The translations under genes were made by a program, and so were the position numbers. From positions 1 through 36,797 of the forward strand of contig NZ_QUAK01000117.1 in the NCBI RefSeq assembly GCF_003429565.1: 36,797 bases of DNA, written 5' to 3'. Below are positions 1 through 8,325 of this stretch, in pieces (position 1 is the stretch's first letter; the number at the start of each line of letters is the position of its first letter). The stretch comes from Streptomyces triticagri (GTDB lineage Bacteria > Actinomycetota > Actinomycetes > Streptomycetales > Streptomycetaceae). The notes under the pieces are model-generated. The model saw only the letters and a list, made by a program, of their open reading frames with translations, was not told where the DNA came from and did not search any database.

Positions 1-16
1 CTGTCGGTGACGACAG
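1..16. terminator. short hairpin downstream of nagE2-like gene
   Basis: A perfect 6-bp stem (CTGTCG/CGACAG) with a 4-nt loop lies 33 nt beyond the stop codon of the minus-strand EIIC gene. It may be part of a terminator, but the window edge cuts the context and there is no T-tract. Confidence 0.3.
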
Positions 17-48
17 CGGCGGGGGCTTCCGCGTAACGGCCCGGCGGC

Positions 49-1323
<1,275 letters not shown>

Positions 1324-1410
1324 GAATTCCTCCAGTGGGCAAGGCGCCGCCTTGGTCACGGGGGACGGCGACGTCGCGCAAAGACCTGTGCCAGAAGCCC
1401 GGAAAGGCAT

Positions 1411-1443
1411 TCTGGTCTACACCAGTGAGTGGTGTAGACCAGT
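1411..1443. promoter_or_regulatory. twin DasR operator (two dre sites, inverted)
   Basis: Two dre-like 16-mers lie 1 nt apart: TCTGGTCTACACCAGT at 1411-1426 and AGTGGTGTAGACCAGT at 1428-1443. Both match the dre pattern TGGTCTAGACCA with one change at the centre. Their 12-bp cores are exact reverse complements of each other, so the whole block is also one long inverted repeat. The sites lie 88 nt upstream of the nagE2-like start, where the GntR-family repressor DasR is known to control GlcNAc uptake in Streptomyces. Confidence 0.85.
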
Positions 1444-1509
1444 TGTAACACGTGAGGGCCGCGTAAGGAACCCGCGAATTGTGCGGCGTACGGCACCTCG
1501 TGGGCACGG

Positions 1510-1544
1510 CGGAAGCCGCCGACCGGTCCGGTCGGCGGCTTCCG
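1510..1544 (-). terminator. strong hairpin after nagE1-like gene
   Basis: An inverted repeat with 15-bp or longer GC-rich arms (GGAAGCCGCCGACC pairing with its complement) lies between the stop of the upstream EIIC gene at 1600 and the twin dre of the downstream one. It has no U-tract, as is usual for Streptomyces terminators. It suggests the two EIIC genes are transcribed separately. Confidence 0.7.
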
Positions 1545-1599
1545 TGAGACGGGTGTCCCGAGGCGCGGGACAGCGCGTGCTCCTGCTTGGGGCGTGGCC

Positions 1600-2913
1600 C
1601 TAAGCCTTCGTCTGCTCCTCGTCCAGTTTCTCCGCCTCTTCCTCGGGTTCTCGACCGGGGGTCGCGAGGTTGAACTTGCGGATCACGAAGGTGAAGAGGA
1701 AGTAGTAGACGACCGCGAAGCAGAGGCCGATCGGGATGATCAGCCAGGGTTTCGTGGCCAGACTCCAGTTGATCACGTAGTCGATGAGCCCTGCGGAGAA
1801 GCTGAAGCCGTCGTGGACGCCGAGCGCCCAGGTCACCGCCATCGACACACCGGTGAGCACCGCGTGGATCGCGTACAGCGCGGGCGCGATGAAGAGGAAC
1901 GAGTACTCGATCGGCTCGGTGATGCCGGTGACGAAGGAGGTCAGGCCGACCGAGAGCATCATGCCGCCGACCACCTTGCGGCGACCGGGCCTGGCCGCGT
2001 GCGTGATGGCGAGGGCCGCGGCAGGCAGCGCGAACATCATGATCGGGAAGAAGCCCGAGGTGAACTGGCCGGCCGTCGGGTCGCCCGCCAGGAACCGGTT
2101 GATGTCACCGTGCACCACGGTCCCGTCGTCCTTGGTGAAGTCGCCGAACTGGAACCAGGTGAAGGTGTTCAGGAACTGGTGCATGCCGACGGTGAGAAGT
2201 GCACGGTTCGCGACGCCGAAGATCCCGGAGCCGAGCCAGCCGAGATCGACCAGCCACTTGGAGAAGCTGGTCAGTGCGTCACCGATGGGCGGCCAGATCC
2301 ATACGCAGATGCCCGCGAAGATCAGCCCGATGAACGCCATGATGATCGGCACGAGCCGGCGGCCGTTGAAGAAGCCGAGCCAGTCGACCAGCTTCACCCG
2401 GTGGTACCGCTGCCAGAACCAGGCGGCGAGCAGCCCCATCACGATGCCGCCGAAGACCCCGGGATTCTGGTACGCGGCCTGGGCGACGGTCCCGTCCTCC
2501 GCCACACAGACGCCGCCCCACATCCCGGCCGCCCCGAAGGTGGTGTCGGCCGGGCAGTCGTCGGGGAACGCGTGCAGTACGGAGTAGTAGACGAGGAAGC
2601 CCGCGACCGCGGCGAGTGCCGTGGAGCCGTCCGCCTTCTTGGCCATGCCGATCGCGACGCCGATGCAGAACAGCAGGGGCAGGCCGAGCGAGGAGTCGAG
2701 CAGCGCACCGCCGGCGGCCGCGAAGACCTTCGCCACGTTCGTCCAGCCGAGCCCCTCGTCGCCGAAGACGTCCGGCTGGCCGAGCCGGTTGAGGATGCCC
2801 GCGGCCGGCAGCACGGCGATGGGCAGCTGGAGGCTGCGGCCCATCTTCTGCAGGCCCTGGAAGAAGCCGCTCCACCATTTCTTGCGGGGTACCTCGGCGG
2901 CTTGCGAACTCAT
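1600..2913 (-). CDS. nagE1: PTS N-acetylglucosamine-family EIIC permease (NagE1-like)
   Basis: Second EIIC permease of the glucose/GlcNAc PTS family, 437 residues, paralogous to the downstream gene over its whole length. Both share GRSL.LPIAVLPAA near the N-terminus, the GMHQFLN motif and TGITEPIEYSF. As in its neighbour, no EIIB or EIIA domain is attached. The start at 2913 has GGAGG upstream at good spacing; the longer frame from 3003 would run across the operator. It is divergent from the EIIB gene, with one dre site 43 nt upstream of this start. The presence of two permeases and one EIIB suggests they share NagF. In S. coelicolor NagE2 is the main GlcNAc transporter, and the role of NagE1 is less clear. 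Confidence 0.85.
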   Translation of the reverse strand: MSSQAAEVPRKKWWSGFFQGLQKMGRSLQLPIAVLPAAGILNRLGQPDVFGDEGLGWTNVAKVFAAAGGALLDSSLGLPLLFCIGVAIGMAKKADGSTALAAVAGFLVYYSVLHAFPDDCPADTTFGAAGMWGGVCVAEDGTVAQAAYQNPGVFGGIVMGLLAAWFWQRYHRVKLVDWLGFFNGRRLVPIIMAFIGLIFAGICVWIWPPIGDALTSFSKWLVDLGWLGSGIFGVANRALLTVGMHQFLNTFTWFQFGDFTKDDGTVVHGDINRFLAGDPTAGQFTSGFFPIMMFALPAAALAITHAARPGRRKVVGGMMLSVGLTSFVTGITEPIEYSFLFIAPALYAIHAVLTGVSMAVTWALGVHDGFSFSAGLIDYVINWSLATKPWLIIPIGLCFAVVYYFLFTFVIRKFNLATPGREPEEEAEKLDEEQTKA

Positions 2914-2955
2914 CGGCGTACCTCCGGAACAAGCCAGGTTTGGCGGTCGTTGAAA

Positions 2956-2971
2956 ACTGGTGTAGACCAGT
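2956..2971. promoter_or_regulatory. DasR operator (dre) upstream of nagE1/nagF
   Basis: The 16-mer ACTGGTGTAGACCAGT is a near-perfect palindrome and a near-exact dre site. It lies in the divergent gap, 43 nt from the EIIC start and 176 nt from the EIIB start, so it most likely controls the EIIC gene and possibly both. Confidence 0.85.
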
Positions 2972-3146
2972 TGCAGGCGAGTGGCAGGTGCCGCTCCGGA
3001 CAACTCAGGACAGGGGCGACACCTTGATCGTCATCATGGAGTCCCGCTGTTCACACCGCCCGTGAAGATGGGCCAACCGTGCGTTAACGTGTCAAAGCAG
3101 ACGCACGGTGCGATGAGGCCGCGTCCTTAGGAACCAGGGAGAATCC

Positions 3147-3380
3147 ATGGCCAGCAAGGCTGAGAAGATCGTTGCCGGGCTCGGCGGCATCGACAACATC
3201 GAAGAGGTCGAGGGCTGCATCACCCGTCTCCGCACGGAGGTTCACAACGCGGACCTGGTGGACGAGGCCGCGCTGAAGGCCGCCGGCGCGCACGGCGTGG
3301 TGCGCATGGGCACCGCGATCCAGGTCGTCATCGGCACCGACGCCGACCCGATCGCCGCGGACATCGAAGACATGATGTGA
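3147..3380 (+). CDS. nagF: PTS EIIB component (NagF-like)
   Basis: Free-standing glucose-superfamily EIIB of 77 residues. It passes phosphate from EIIA to the incoming sugar at the EIIC permease. The phosphorylated cysteine is C24 in the sequence [10 protein letters not shown], and the downstream RTEV.N and GTAIQVVIG segments are typical of EIIB. The length is normal for a single EIIB domain. The ATG follows GGGAGA at suitable spacing. It is divergent from the two EIIC genes it should serve, which places the complete IIB/IIC set in 3.4 kb. The matching EIIA (crr) is not in this window. Confidence 0.9.
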   Translation: MASKAEKIVAGLGGIDNIEEVEGCITRLRTEVHNADLVDEAALKAAGAHGVVRMGTAIQVVIGTDADPIAADIEDMM

Positions 3381-3421
3381 GCCCTCGGCTCCCCCTCGAT
3401 CCTTCCGCGTAAGGATCCGAT

Positions 3422-3463
3422 CGGCCCCGTACCGCCGCGTGCGAACACCGGCGGACGGGGCCG
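3422..3463 (+). terminator. hairpin between nagF and rph
   Basis: CGGCCCCGT and CCGCC on the left pair with GGCGG and ACGGGGCCG on the right, with one bulged base. A smaller ATCCTT/AAGGAT hairpin precedes it near 3400-3417. The stem ends 2 nt before the rph -10 hexamer, so termination of nagF and initiation of rph are packed together. Confidence 0.6.
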
Positions 3464-3464
3464 A

Positions 3465-3470
3465 TAGGCT
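3465..3470 (+). promoter_or_regulatory. -10 hexamer of leaderless rph
   Basis: TAGGCT fits the TANNNT -10 pattern and ends 7 nt before the rph ATG. Transcription would begin at or next to the start codon. No good -35 or Shine-Dalgarno sequence is visible. Confidence 0.55.
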
Positions 3471-3477
3471 CGGGTGC

Positions 3478-4212
3478 ATGTCTCGTATCGACGGTCGCAC
3501 GCCCGAACAGCTCCGCCCGGTCACCCTCGAGCGTGGCTGGAGCAAGCACGCCGAGGGCTCCGTCCTCGTCTCCTTCGGCGACACCAAGGTCTTCTGCACC
3601 GCCTCCGTCACGGAGGGCGTCCCGCGCTGGCGCAAGGGCAGCGGCGAGGGCTGGGTCACCGCCGAGTACTCCATGCTCCCGCGCTCCACGAACACCCGCG
3701 GCGACCGCGAGTCCGTACGCGGCAAGATCGGCGGCCGCACCCATGAGATCTCCCGCCTCATCGGCCGCTCGCTGCGCGCCGTCATCGACTACAAGGCGCT
3801 CGGCGAGAACACGATCGTCCTCGACTGCGACGTCCTGCAGGCCGACGGCGGCACCCGTACCGCAGCCATCACCGGCGCCTATGTCGCCCTCGCCGACGCC
3901 GTCGCCTGGGCCCAGTCCAAGAAACTGATCCGCGCCAAGTCGCAGCCGCTCACCGGCACGGTCTCCGCCGTCAGCGTCGGCATCGTGGGCGGCGTCCCGC
4001 TGCTCGACCTCGCTTACGAGGAAGACGTACGCGCCGACACCGACATGAACGTGGTGTGCACCGGCGACGGCCGCTTCGTCGAGGTGCAGGGCACCGCCGA
4101 GGCCGAGCCGTTCGCCCGCGACGAGCTGAACTCGCTGCTGGACCTCGCGGTCGCCGGCTGCGACGAACTCGCCGCGCTGCAGCGGAAGTCGCTGGACACG
4201 CCCGCCGGCTGA
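3478..4212 (+). CDS. rph: ribonuclease PH
   Basis: Phosphorolytic 3'-5' exoribonuclease that trims tRNA 3' ends, acting as a hexameric ring in the cytoplasm. The 244-residue protein is full length. It shows R-P at residues 13-14 after [11 protein letters not shown], the [21 protein letters not shown] segment, [33 protein letters not shown], and [19 protein letters not shown]. The last carries the phosphate and metal-binding acidic cluster of the RNase PH fold. The ATG at 3478 is favoured over 3439 because the family starts here and a TANNNT hexamer 7 nt upstream implies leaderless translation. It is followed by a lipoprotein gene and rdgB, its usual actinobacterial neighbours. Confidence 0.96.
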   Translation: MSRIDGRTPEQLRPVTLERGWSKHAEGSVLVSFGDTKVFCTASVTEGVPRWRKGSGEGWVTAEYSMLPRSTNTRGDRESVRGKIGGRTHEISRLIGRSLRAVIDYKALGENTIVLDCDVLQADGGTRTAAITGAYVALADAVAWAQSKKLIRAKSQPLTGTVSAVSVGIVGGVPLLDLAYEEDVRADTDMNVVCTGDGRFVEVQGTAEAEPFARDELNSLLDLAVAGCDELAALQRKSLDTPAG

Positions 4213-4267
4213 CCTGCGCCGCCGACGGCTGCCCGCCGAGCAACCAACTGCGCCTCGGCAGGCGTTT

Positions 4268-4311
4268 ATACGGGTACGGACGCATGCGAACAGCCGTGCG
4301 TCCGCCCGTAT
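4268..4311 (+). terminator. hairpin downstream of rph
   Basis: ATACGGG and ACGGACGCA on the left pair with TGCGTCCG and CCCGTAT on the right, with a 2-nt bulge and a 12-nt loop. It ends 5 nt before the Shine-Dalgarno of the next gene, so it may also sit in that gene's 5' leader and act as an attenuator. Confidence 0.5.
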
Positions 4312-4328
4312 CAGCGGAGGGAACGACC

Positions 4329-4715
4329 ATGGCCTCGGGCCGCCGACGTATTGCCATCGCCGCCGCCACCCTTGCGCTCGCCGTGCCGTTCGCGGTCGGC
4401 TGCAGCGCCGTGGACAAGGCGCTCGACTGCGTGCAGACCGCCGACGACGTCGCGGAGAGCGCGACGGATCTGCAGCGGGCGGTGGAGAAGGCGGGTGACG
4501 ATCCGCTCGCCGCGGACGAGGCGCTCGATGCGATCGAGGAGAATCTCGGGGAGATCGGGGACAAGGCGGACGACGCGGACGTCGAGAAGGCGGTCGACCA
4601 CCTCGAGACTGCCGTCGGGAATGTGCGTGACTCCATCAAGTCGGGGGACTCGACCCCCGACGTGTCGCCCGTCGTCGACGCCACGGGCGAACTCACCAAG
4701 GCCTGCAAGCCTTGA
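4329..4715 (+). CDS. small secreted lipoprotein, function unknown
   Basis: A 128-residue putative lipoprotein. The N-terminus has three arginines, an alanine/leucine-rich hydrophobic stretch and a lipobox AVGC, so the mature protein should begin at C25. The rest is acidic and alpha-helical (repeated DDxAE, DALDAIEENLGEIGDKADDADVEK-like heptads split by short linkers) and suggests a helical bundle on the outer face of the membrane. GGAGG lies 8 nt before the ATG. It sits between rph and rdgB and is followed by a very strong hairpin. I recognise no catalytic motif and assign no function. Confidence 0.85.
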   Translation: MASGRRRIAIAAATLALAVPFAVGCSAVDKALDCVQTADDVAESATDLQRAVEKAGDDPLAADEALDAIEENLGEIGDKADDADVEKAVDHLETAVGNVRDSIKSGDSTPDVSPVVDATGELTKACKP

Positions 4716-4728
4716 CGGCTTTGACGGT

Positions 4729-4842
4729 CCCCGCCCCGCCCCTTCCCGAATCTCCTCAATCGCCGGAGGGGGCTCTATAAGAGCCCCTCCGGCGATTGAG
4801 GAGGCCCGTCCGGCAGGACTTTCGGGAAGGGGCGGGGCGGGG
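4729..4842. terminator. nested long inverted repeat before rdgB
   Basis: The outer arms are perfect over 22 bp (4729-4750 with 4821-4842, rich in CCCCG). Nested inside are 24-bp arms (4752-4776 with 4780-4803, one bulged G) with a 3-nt loop. The inner arms are two inverted copies of the dispersed CTCCGGCGATTGAGGA repeat described elsewhere in this annotation. The structure ends 23 nt before the rdgB -10 hexamer and should terminate transcription from the lipoprotein gene. Confidence 0.75.
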
Positions 4843-4864
4843 ATCTCTCACCCCCGGCGGGCCG

Positions 4865-4870
4865 GATAAT
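4865..4870 (+). promoter_or_regulatory. -10 hexamer of leaderless rdgB
   Basis: GATAAT lies 7 nt before the rdgB ATG and is the most A/T-rich stretch in the gap. There is no ribosome binding site between it and the ATG, which points to a leaderless transcript. Confidence 0.55.
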
Positions 4871-4877
4871 CGACCCC

Positions 4878-5480
4878 ATGACCCGCCTCATCCTCGCCAC
4901 CCGGAACCCGGGAAAGATCAGCGAACTGAAGTCGATCCTCGCGGACGCCGGCGTCCCCCACGAACTCGTCGGCGCCGACGCCTACCCCCACATCCCGGAC
5001 GTCCCGGAAACCGGCGTGACCTTCGCCGAGAACGCCCTGCTCAAGGCCCACGCCCTGGCCACCGCCACCGGCCTCCCCGCCGTCGCCGACGACTCCGGCC
5101 TCTGCGTGGACGTACTCGGCGGAGCCCCCGGAATCTTCTCCGCCCGCTGGGCCGGCCGGCACGGCGACGACAAGGCCAACCTGGACCTGCTCCTCGCCCA
5201 ACTCGCCGACATCGCACCGGAACACCGCGCCGCCCACTTCGCCTGCGCCGCCGCCCTCGCCCTGCCCGACGGCACCGAGCGCGTCGTCGAGGGCCGCCTC
5301 ACCGGCACCCTGCGCACCGCACCCGCCGGCAGCGGCGGCTTCGGCTACGACCCGATCCTGCAGCCGGACGGCGAGAACCGGACCTGCGCGGAGCTGTCCG
5401 CCGAGGAGAAGAACGCGATCAGCCACCGCGGCAAGGCGTTCCGCGCCCTGGTCCCCGTCGTACGGGAACTCGTCGCCTGA
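4878..5480 (+). CDS. rdgB: RdgB/HAM1 non-canonical purine NTP pyrophosphatase
   Basis: House-cleaning enzyme that hydrolyses ITP, dITP and XTP to monophosphates and pyrophosphate, keeping deaminated purines out of DNA and RNA. The 200-residue protein has the family motifs in order: the N-terminal TRNPGKISELK substrate loop (residues 8-18), TFAENALLKA, ADDSGLCVDVLGGAPGIFSARW with the metal-binding acidic residues, GGFGYDPI, and SHRGKAF near the C-terminus. Length is normal. A -10 hexamer lies 7 nt before the ATG. The gene ends 49 nt before a strong hairpin that separates it from the convergent tRNA-like gene. Confidence 0.96.
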   Translation: MTRLILATRNPGKISELKSILADAGVPHELVGADAYPHIPDVPETGVTFAENALLKAHALATATGLPAVADDSGLCVDVLGGAPGIFSARWAGRHGDDKANLDLLLAQLADIAPEHRAAHFACAAALALPDGTERVVEGRLTGTLRTAPAGSGGFGYDPILQPDGENRTCAELSAEEKNAISHRGKAFRALVPVVRELVA

Positions 5481-5529
5481 CCGGCGCGACGGACCCCGAC
5501 GGACGCGACGGACCCGACGGACTCAGCAA

Positions 5530-5567
5530 AGGGGCCCGCCCCGCGGATCGCCGCTGGGCGGGCCCCT
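5530..5567. terminator. bidirectional terminator between rdgB and tRNA-like gene
   Basis: Perfect 12-bp arms AGGGGCCCGCCC (5530-5541) and GGGCGGGCCCCT (5556-5567) with a 14-nt loop. It lies 50 nt after the rdgB stop and 18 nt beyond the 3' end of the minus-strand tRNA-like gene, so it can serve both. Confidence 0.75.
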
Positions 5568-5584
5568 CGTCACTCACCTGTCTG

Positions 5585-5657
5585 TGCGCCCGGTCGGATT
5601 CGAACCGACAAACACGACCACCTAAAGATCGCCGCTCAGCCCTTGGCGTACGGGCGC
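5585..5657 (-). tRNA. class I tRNA-like gene with a Leu(UAG) anticodon loop
   Basis: On the minus strand these 73 nt fold as a cloverleaf. The acceptor stem GCGCCCG/CGGGCGC has 7 Watson-Crick pairs, with discriminator A at 5585. Next come U8 and A9, a D stem CGC/GCG with loop AAGGGCTGA, G26, and anticodon stem CGATC/GGTCG with loop TTTAGGT. A 5-nt variable loop TGTTT follows, then T stem GTCGG/CCGAC with loop TTCGAAT. U8-A14, A15-U48, GG18-19, U33 and G37 are all in place. Positions 34-36 read UAG, and the loop matches that of normal tRNA-Leu(UAG). Yet leucine tRNAs have a long variable arm, and this one has only 5 nt. No CCA is encoded (ACA follows). The amino acid identity is uncertain. Confidence 0.72.
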
Positions 5658-5671
5658 CTCGGCCGGGGCCT

Positions 5672-5677
5672 ACTGTA
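5672..5677 (-). promoter_or_regulatory. candidate -10 of the tRNA-like gene
   Basis: On the minus strand TACAGT lies 14 nt before the tRNA 5' end, giving a leader of roughly 7-8 nt. It is the only good TANNNT in this GC-rich gap. The -35 region is poor. Confidence 0.35.
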
Positions 5678-5744
5678 CGGGGCCGCGGCGCGGGGCGGGA
5701 GAGCGCTCTGCCGCTTACCGGCCGCTCAGCCGTTCACCGCCCGC

Positions 5745-6497
5745 TCAGCCGAGCTCCTTGCGGCCGCGCCGCCCGTCGTCGTCGAGCTCGTCCGGCGAGA
5801 GCCGCTCCAGCTTCGCGCGCCGGCGCTCCTCCTTGAGCCGCAGCCGCTCGCCCTTCGGCAGCTTGCGCTGCAGGCCGACCCCGCCCATCAGCGCGAACCC
5901 GGTGAGCACCACCCGCGGCGCCCCCGGCTCGGGCGGCGTACCGTCCTCGCGGTGGTCGAAGCCGCCCATGAAGCCGAAGCCGCGGACGACCACCTCGACG
6001 CCCGGCGGCACCACGACATTCAGCCCACCCATGATCGCAATGCAGTTGATCACGGTCTCGCGCTCCGTGAAACGGGCCTCGCGCAGATCGATCTCGCCAC
6101 CGCCCCAGAACGCGAACGACGTGAAGCGCCGCCCGACGGTCCAGTGCCCCTTGCGCTGGAATCCCCCCATGACCGCCACCGCGGACGAGGAGCTGGGCTC
6201 GCCGCCGACGTCCACCCGCGCCGCCCAGCCCGCGGTGTCCGCGGCAGTGGAGCGCGCGGCTGCGACGTCCGCCTTCCGCACCCCGGCGGCCGGCAGATCC
6301 CGGGTGAGGGGCTCCAGCTCCGCGTAGGTGCGCGCCGCGTACGTCGACTCGAGCCGCTCCTCGAACTCCTCGAGATTCAGGCGGCCTTCGGCCATCGCAT
6401 CGCGCAGCCGCTCGGCCACACGGTCCCGGTCGGCATCGGAGGCCCGGATCTCCGGGAGATCATCACCCGTGCGCTTCTCCGGCAGGTCGTCGCCCAT
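5745..6497 (-). CDS. DUF1707 / LiaF-like C-terminal domain protein
   Basis: A 250-residue soluble protein of a family common in Streptomyces, with no known biochemical activity. Residues about 16-66 form the DUF1707 domain: the signature IRASDADRD, then RLRDAMAEGRLNLEEFEERL and AARTYAEL. The C-terminal half carries repeated MGG turns (AVMGGFQRK, AIMGGLNVV, GFMGGFDHR, ALMGGVGLQ), like the beta-rich domain of the cell-envelope stress protein LiaF. The last 40 residues are charged. A role in sensing envelope stress is inference from that similarity. There is no Shine-Dalgarno; TAGGCT 6 nt upstream suggests a leaderless mRNA. It lies downstream of the ABC exporter operon on the same strand, probably transcribed separately. 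Confidence 0.85.
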   Translation of the reverse strand: MGDDLPEKRTGDDLPEIRASDADRDRVAERLRDAMAEGRLNLEEFEERLESTYAARTYAELEPLTRDLPAAGVRKADVAAARSTAADTAGWAARVDVGGEPSSSSAVAVMGGFQRKGHWTVGRRFTSFAFWGGGEIDLREARFTERETVINCIAIMGGLNVVVPPGVEVVVRGFGFMGGFDHREDGTPPEPGAPRVVLTGFALMGGVGLQRKLPKGERLRLKEERRRAKLERLSPDELDDDGRRGRKELG

Positions 6498-6503
6498 GGG
6501 ATC

Positions 6504-6509
6504 AGCCTA
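6504..6509 (-). promoter_or_regulatory. -10 hexamer of leaderless DUF1707 gene
   Basis: TAGGCT on the minus strand ends 6 nt before the ATG at 6497, in the short gap after the ABC ATPase stop codon. Confidence 0.5.
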
Positions 6510-6523
6510 GAGGGCGTCTCCCC

Positions 6524-7516
6524 CTAAGGGGCGGCCCGGTCCTCGTACATTTTCGCGATCACTGCCTCGATGTCCGGCTCCCGCACGGAGAGATCGACCA
6601 GCGGATACGCGGAGGCCACCGCGGTGACGACAGGGGCCGCGGACGCGGCCGCCGGGATGGCGAGCCACTGCCGTGGGCCCTCGACCTTGAGGACCCGGGC
6701 ACCCGGCGCGTCCACCGGAGGCAGCTCCTCGGCGAGGTCCACGACGAGGGTGCGCTCGCTCTCGCCGATCTCGTGCAGACCCGCGAGGGCCCCGTCGTAC
6801 ATCAGACGGCCGTGGTCGATGACCATCACGCGCTCGCAGAGCTGCTCGATGTCCTGCAGATCGTGCGTGGTGAGCAGCACCGTGGTGCCCCGCTCGGCAT
6901 TGAGGTCGCGCAGGAACGTGCGGACCTTCGTCTTGCTGATCACGTCCAGGCCGATGGTCGGCTCGTCCAGGTAGAGCACCTCGGGGTCGTGCAGCAGGGC
7001 GGCCGCGATGTCGCCGCGCATCCGCTGGCCGAGCGAGAGCTGACGCACCGGAGTGTCCAACAGCTCGCCGAGCTCCAGGAGTTCGACACAGCGGTCCAGG
7101 TTCTCCCGGAAGCGCCGGTCCTCGACCCGGTACATCCGGTGCATCAGCCGGTACGAGTCGATCAGCGGCAGGTCCCACCAGAGCGTGGTGCGCTGCCCGA
7201 AGACCACCCCGATACGGCGGGTGAGGCGGGTGCGGTCGCGGGCCGGTTCGATGCCGGCGACCCGTACACGGCCCGCGCTCGGGGTGAGGATCCCGGTGAG
7301 CATCTTGATCGTGGTCGACTTGCCCGCGCCGTTGGGCCCGATGTAGCCGACCATCTCGCCGCGCGGCACGGTGAAGGAGATGCCGTCCACGGCACGTACC
7401 CGATGCTTCTCGCGCCGCACGAGACCGGTCTTCTTCCGCACGTCGAAGACCTTCTGCAGATCGTCGACCACGATGTGGTCCGTGCCGTCCGCAGAGCTCT
7501 CCGGATGCCTGCTCAT
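6524..7516 (-). CDS. ABC exporter ATP-binding protein
   Basis: ATPase subunit of an ABC-2 type exporter, 330 residues. Walker A is GPNGAGKST (residues 60-68), the signature is LSLGQ (160-164), Walker B is LYLDE (181-185) followed by PTIGLD, and the switch histidine is H218 in LLTTHD. After about residue 245 comes the C-terminal extension typical of drug-export and polysaccharide-type ABC-2 ATPases. It is the last gene of a three-gene operon with two permeases; its start lies 5 nt after the preceding stop, with GGGAG inside the upstream gene. Two ABC-2 permeases with one ATPase of this type resemble the viologen exporter family known from cyanobacteria. The substrate here is unknown. Confidence 0.92.
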   Translation of the reverse strand: MSRHPESSADGTDHIVVDDLQKVFDVRKKTGLVRREKHRVRAVDGISFTVPRGEMVGYIGPNGAGKSTTIKMLTGILTPSAGRVRVAGIEPARDRTRLTRRIGVVFGQRTTLWWDLPLIDSYRLMHRMYRVEDRRFRENLDRCVELLELGELLDTPVRQLSLGQRMRGDIAAALLHDPEVLYLDEPTIGLDVISKTKVRTFLRDLNAERGTTVLLTTHDLQDIEQLCERVMVIDHGRLMYDGALAGLHEIGESERTLVVDLAEELPPVDAPGARVLKVEGPRQWLAIPAAASAAPVVTAVASAYPLVDLSVREPDIEAVIAKMYEDRAAP

Positions 7517-7521
7517 CTGCG

Positions 7522-8325
7522 TCAACTCCCCGTACTGCGGTAGGAACGAAGGCCCGCCCGCCAGGCGAGCGAGGCGAGCGCACAGCACACCACGGCCACC
7601 ACGGGCGGCAGGAAGGCGAGCCAGGACGGCAGCCCGGCGGGCGCCTCGCGGCCCAGGACGTACAGCGCGGGCAGCCAGTTCACGAACGCAAGCGGCAGGA
7701 CGAAGGTGACCCCGCGCACCAGTTCCCGCGCGAAGATCGACGGCGGATACTGCAGGAGCGTGTTCCCGCCGTACGTGAAGGCGTTCTGCACCTCCGCGGA
7801 GTCCTGCGCAAGGAACTGGAAGGCCGCGCCGGCCGTGAACACCGCCGAGAAGATCGCCGCCCCGCTGAGCAGCATCACCGGCACAAGCAGCGCCCGGGCG
7901 GGCGTCCAGTCGATGTCGACGACGGTCAGGGCATAGCCGAAGACCAGCACGCCCTGAGTGATCCGGCCGAGCCGGCGCAGCGCGAAGCGGTCCGCGGCCA
8001 CCTGCACCAGTACCGGTGCGGGCCGCACGAGCAGAGTGTCGAGCGTGCCGTCCCGCACCCGCCGGCCGAGCCGGTCCATCGAGCCCATCACCAGATCCGC
8101 GATCCCGAAGGCGATCCCGGTGGCGCCGTACAGGAAGGCGATCTCGCCGAGCGTGAAGCCGCCGAGCGCGTCCACGTGCGAGAACATCAGCAGGATCGCC
8201 ACGAAGTCGAATGCGGTCGCAGCGAAGTTCCCGAAGAGCGTCATCGCGAACGAGGCGCGGTACGTCATCGTGGAGCGGATCCACATCGCGGCGATCATGC
8301 GGTACGCACGGATTCCGTCAACCAC
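7522..8325 (-). CDS. ABC-2 exporter permease, second subunit
   Basis: A 267-residue integral membrane protein of the ABC-2 (DUF990-like) permease family with about six hydrophobic segments. Between the first pairs is the cytoplasmic stretch MGSMDRLGRRVRDGTLDTLLVRP, which matches the region that contacts the ATPase in this family. It starts with GTG at 8325, overlapping the end of the upstream permease by 8 nt, which implies translational coupling. It is thought to pair with the upstream permease as a heterodimer driven by the downstream ATPase. Confidence 0.88.
   Translation of the reverse strand: MVDGIRAYRMIAAMWIRSTMTYRASFAMTLFGNFAATAFDFVAILLMFSHVDALGGFTLGEIAFLYGATGIAFGIADLVMGSMDRLGRRVRDGTLDTLLVRPAPVLVQVAADRFALRRLGRITQGVLVFGYALTVVDIDWTPARALLVPVMLLSGAAIFSAVFTAGAAFQFLAQDSAEVQNAFTYGGNTLLQYPPSIFARELVRGVTFVLPLAFVNWLPALYVLGREAPAGLPSWLAFLPPVVAVVCCALASLAWRAGLRSYRSTGS

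Noticed and set aside
5585..5657. Amber suppressor or pyrrolysine tRNA
   Set aside because: The anticodon is 5'-UAG, which pairs with the codon CUA; reading the amber codon UAG needs the anticodon CUA.
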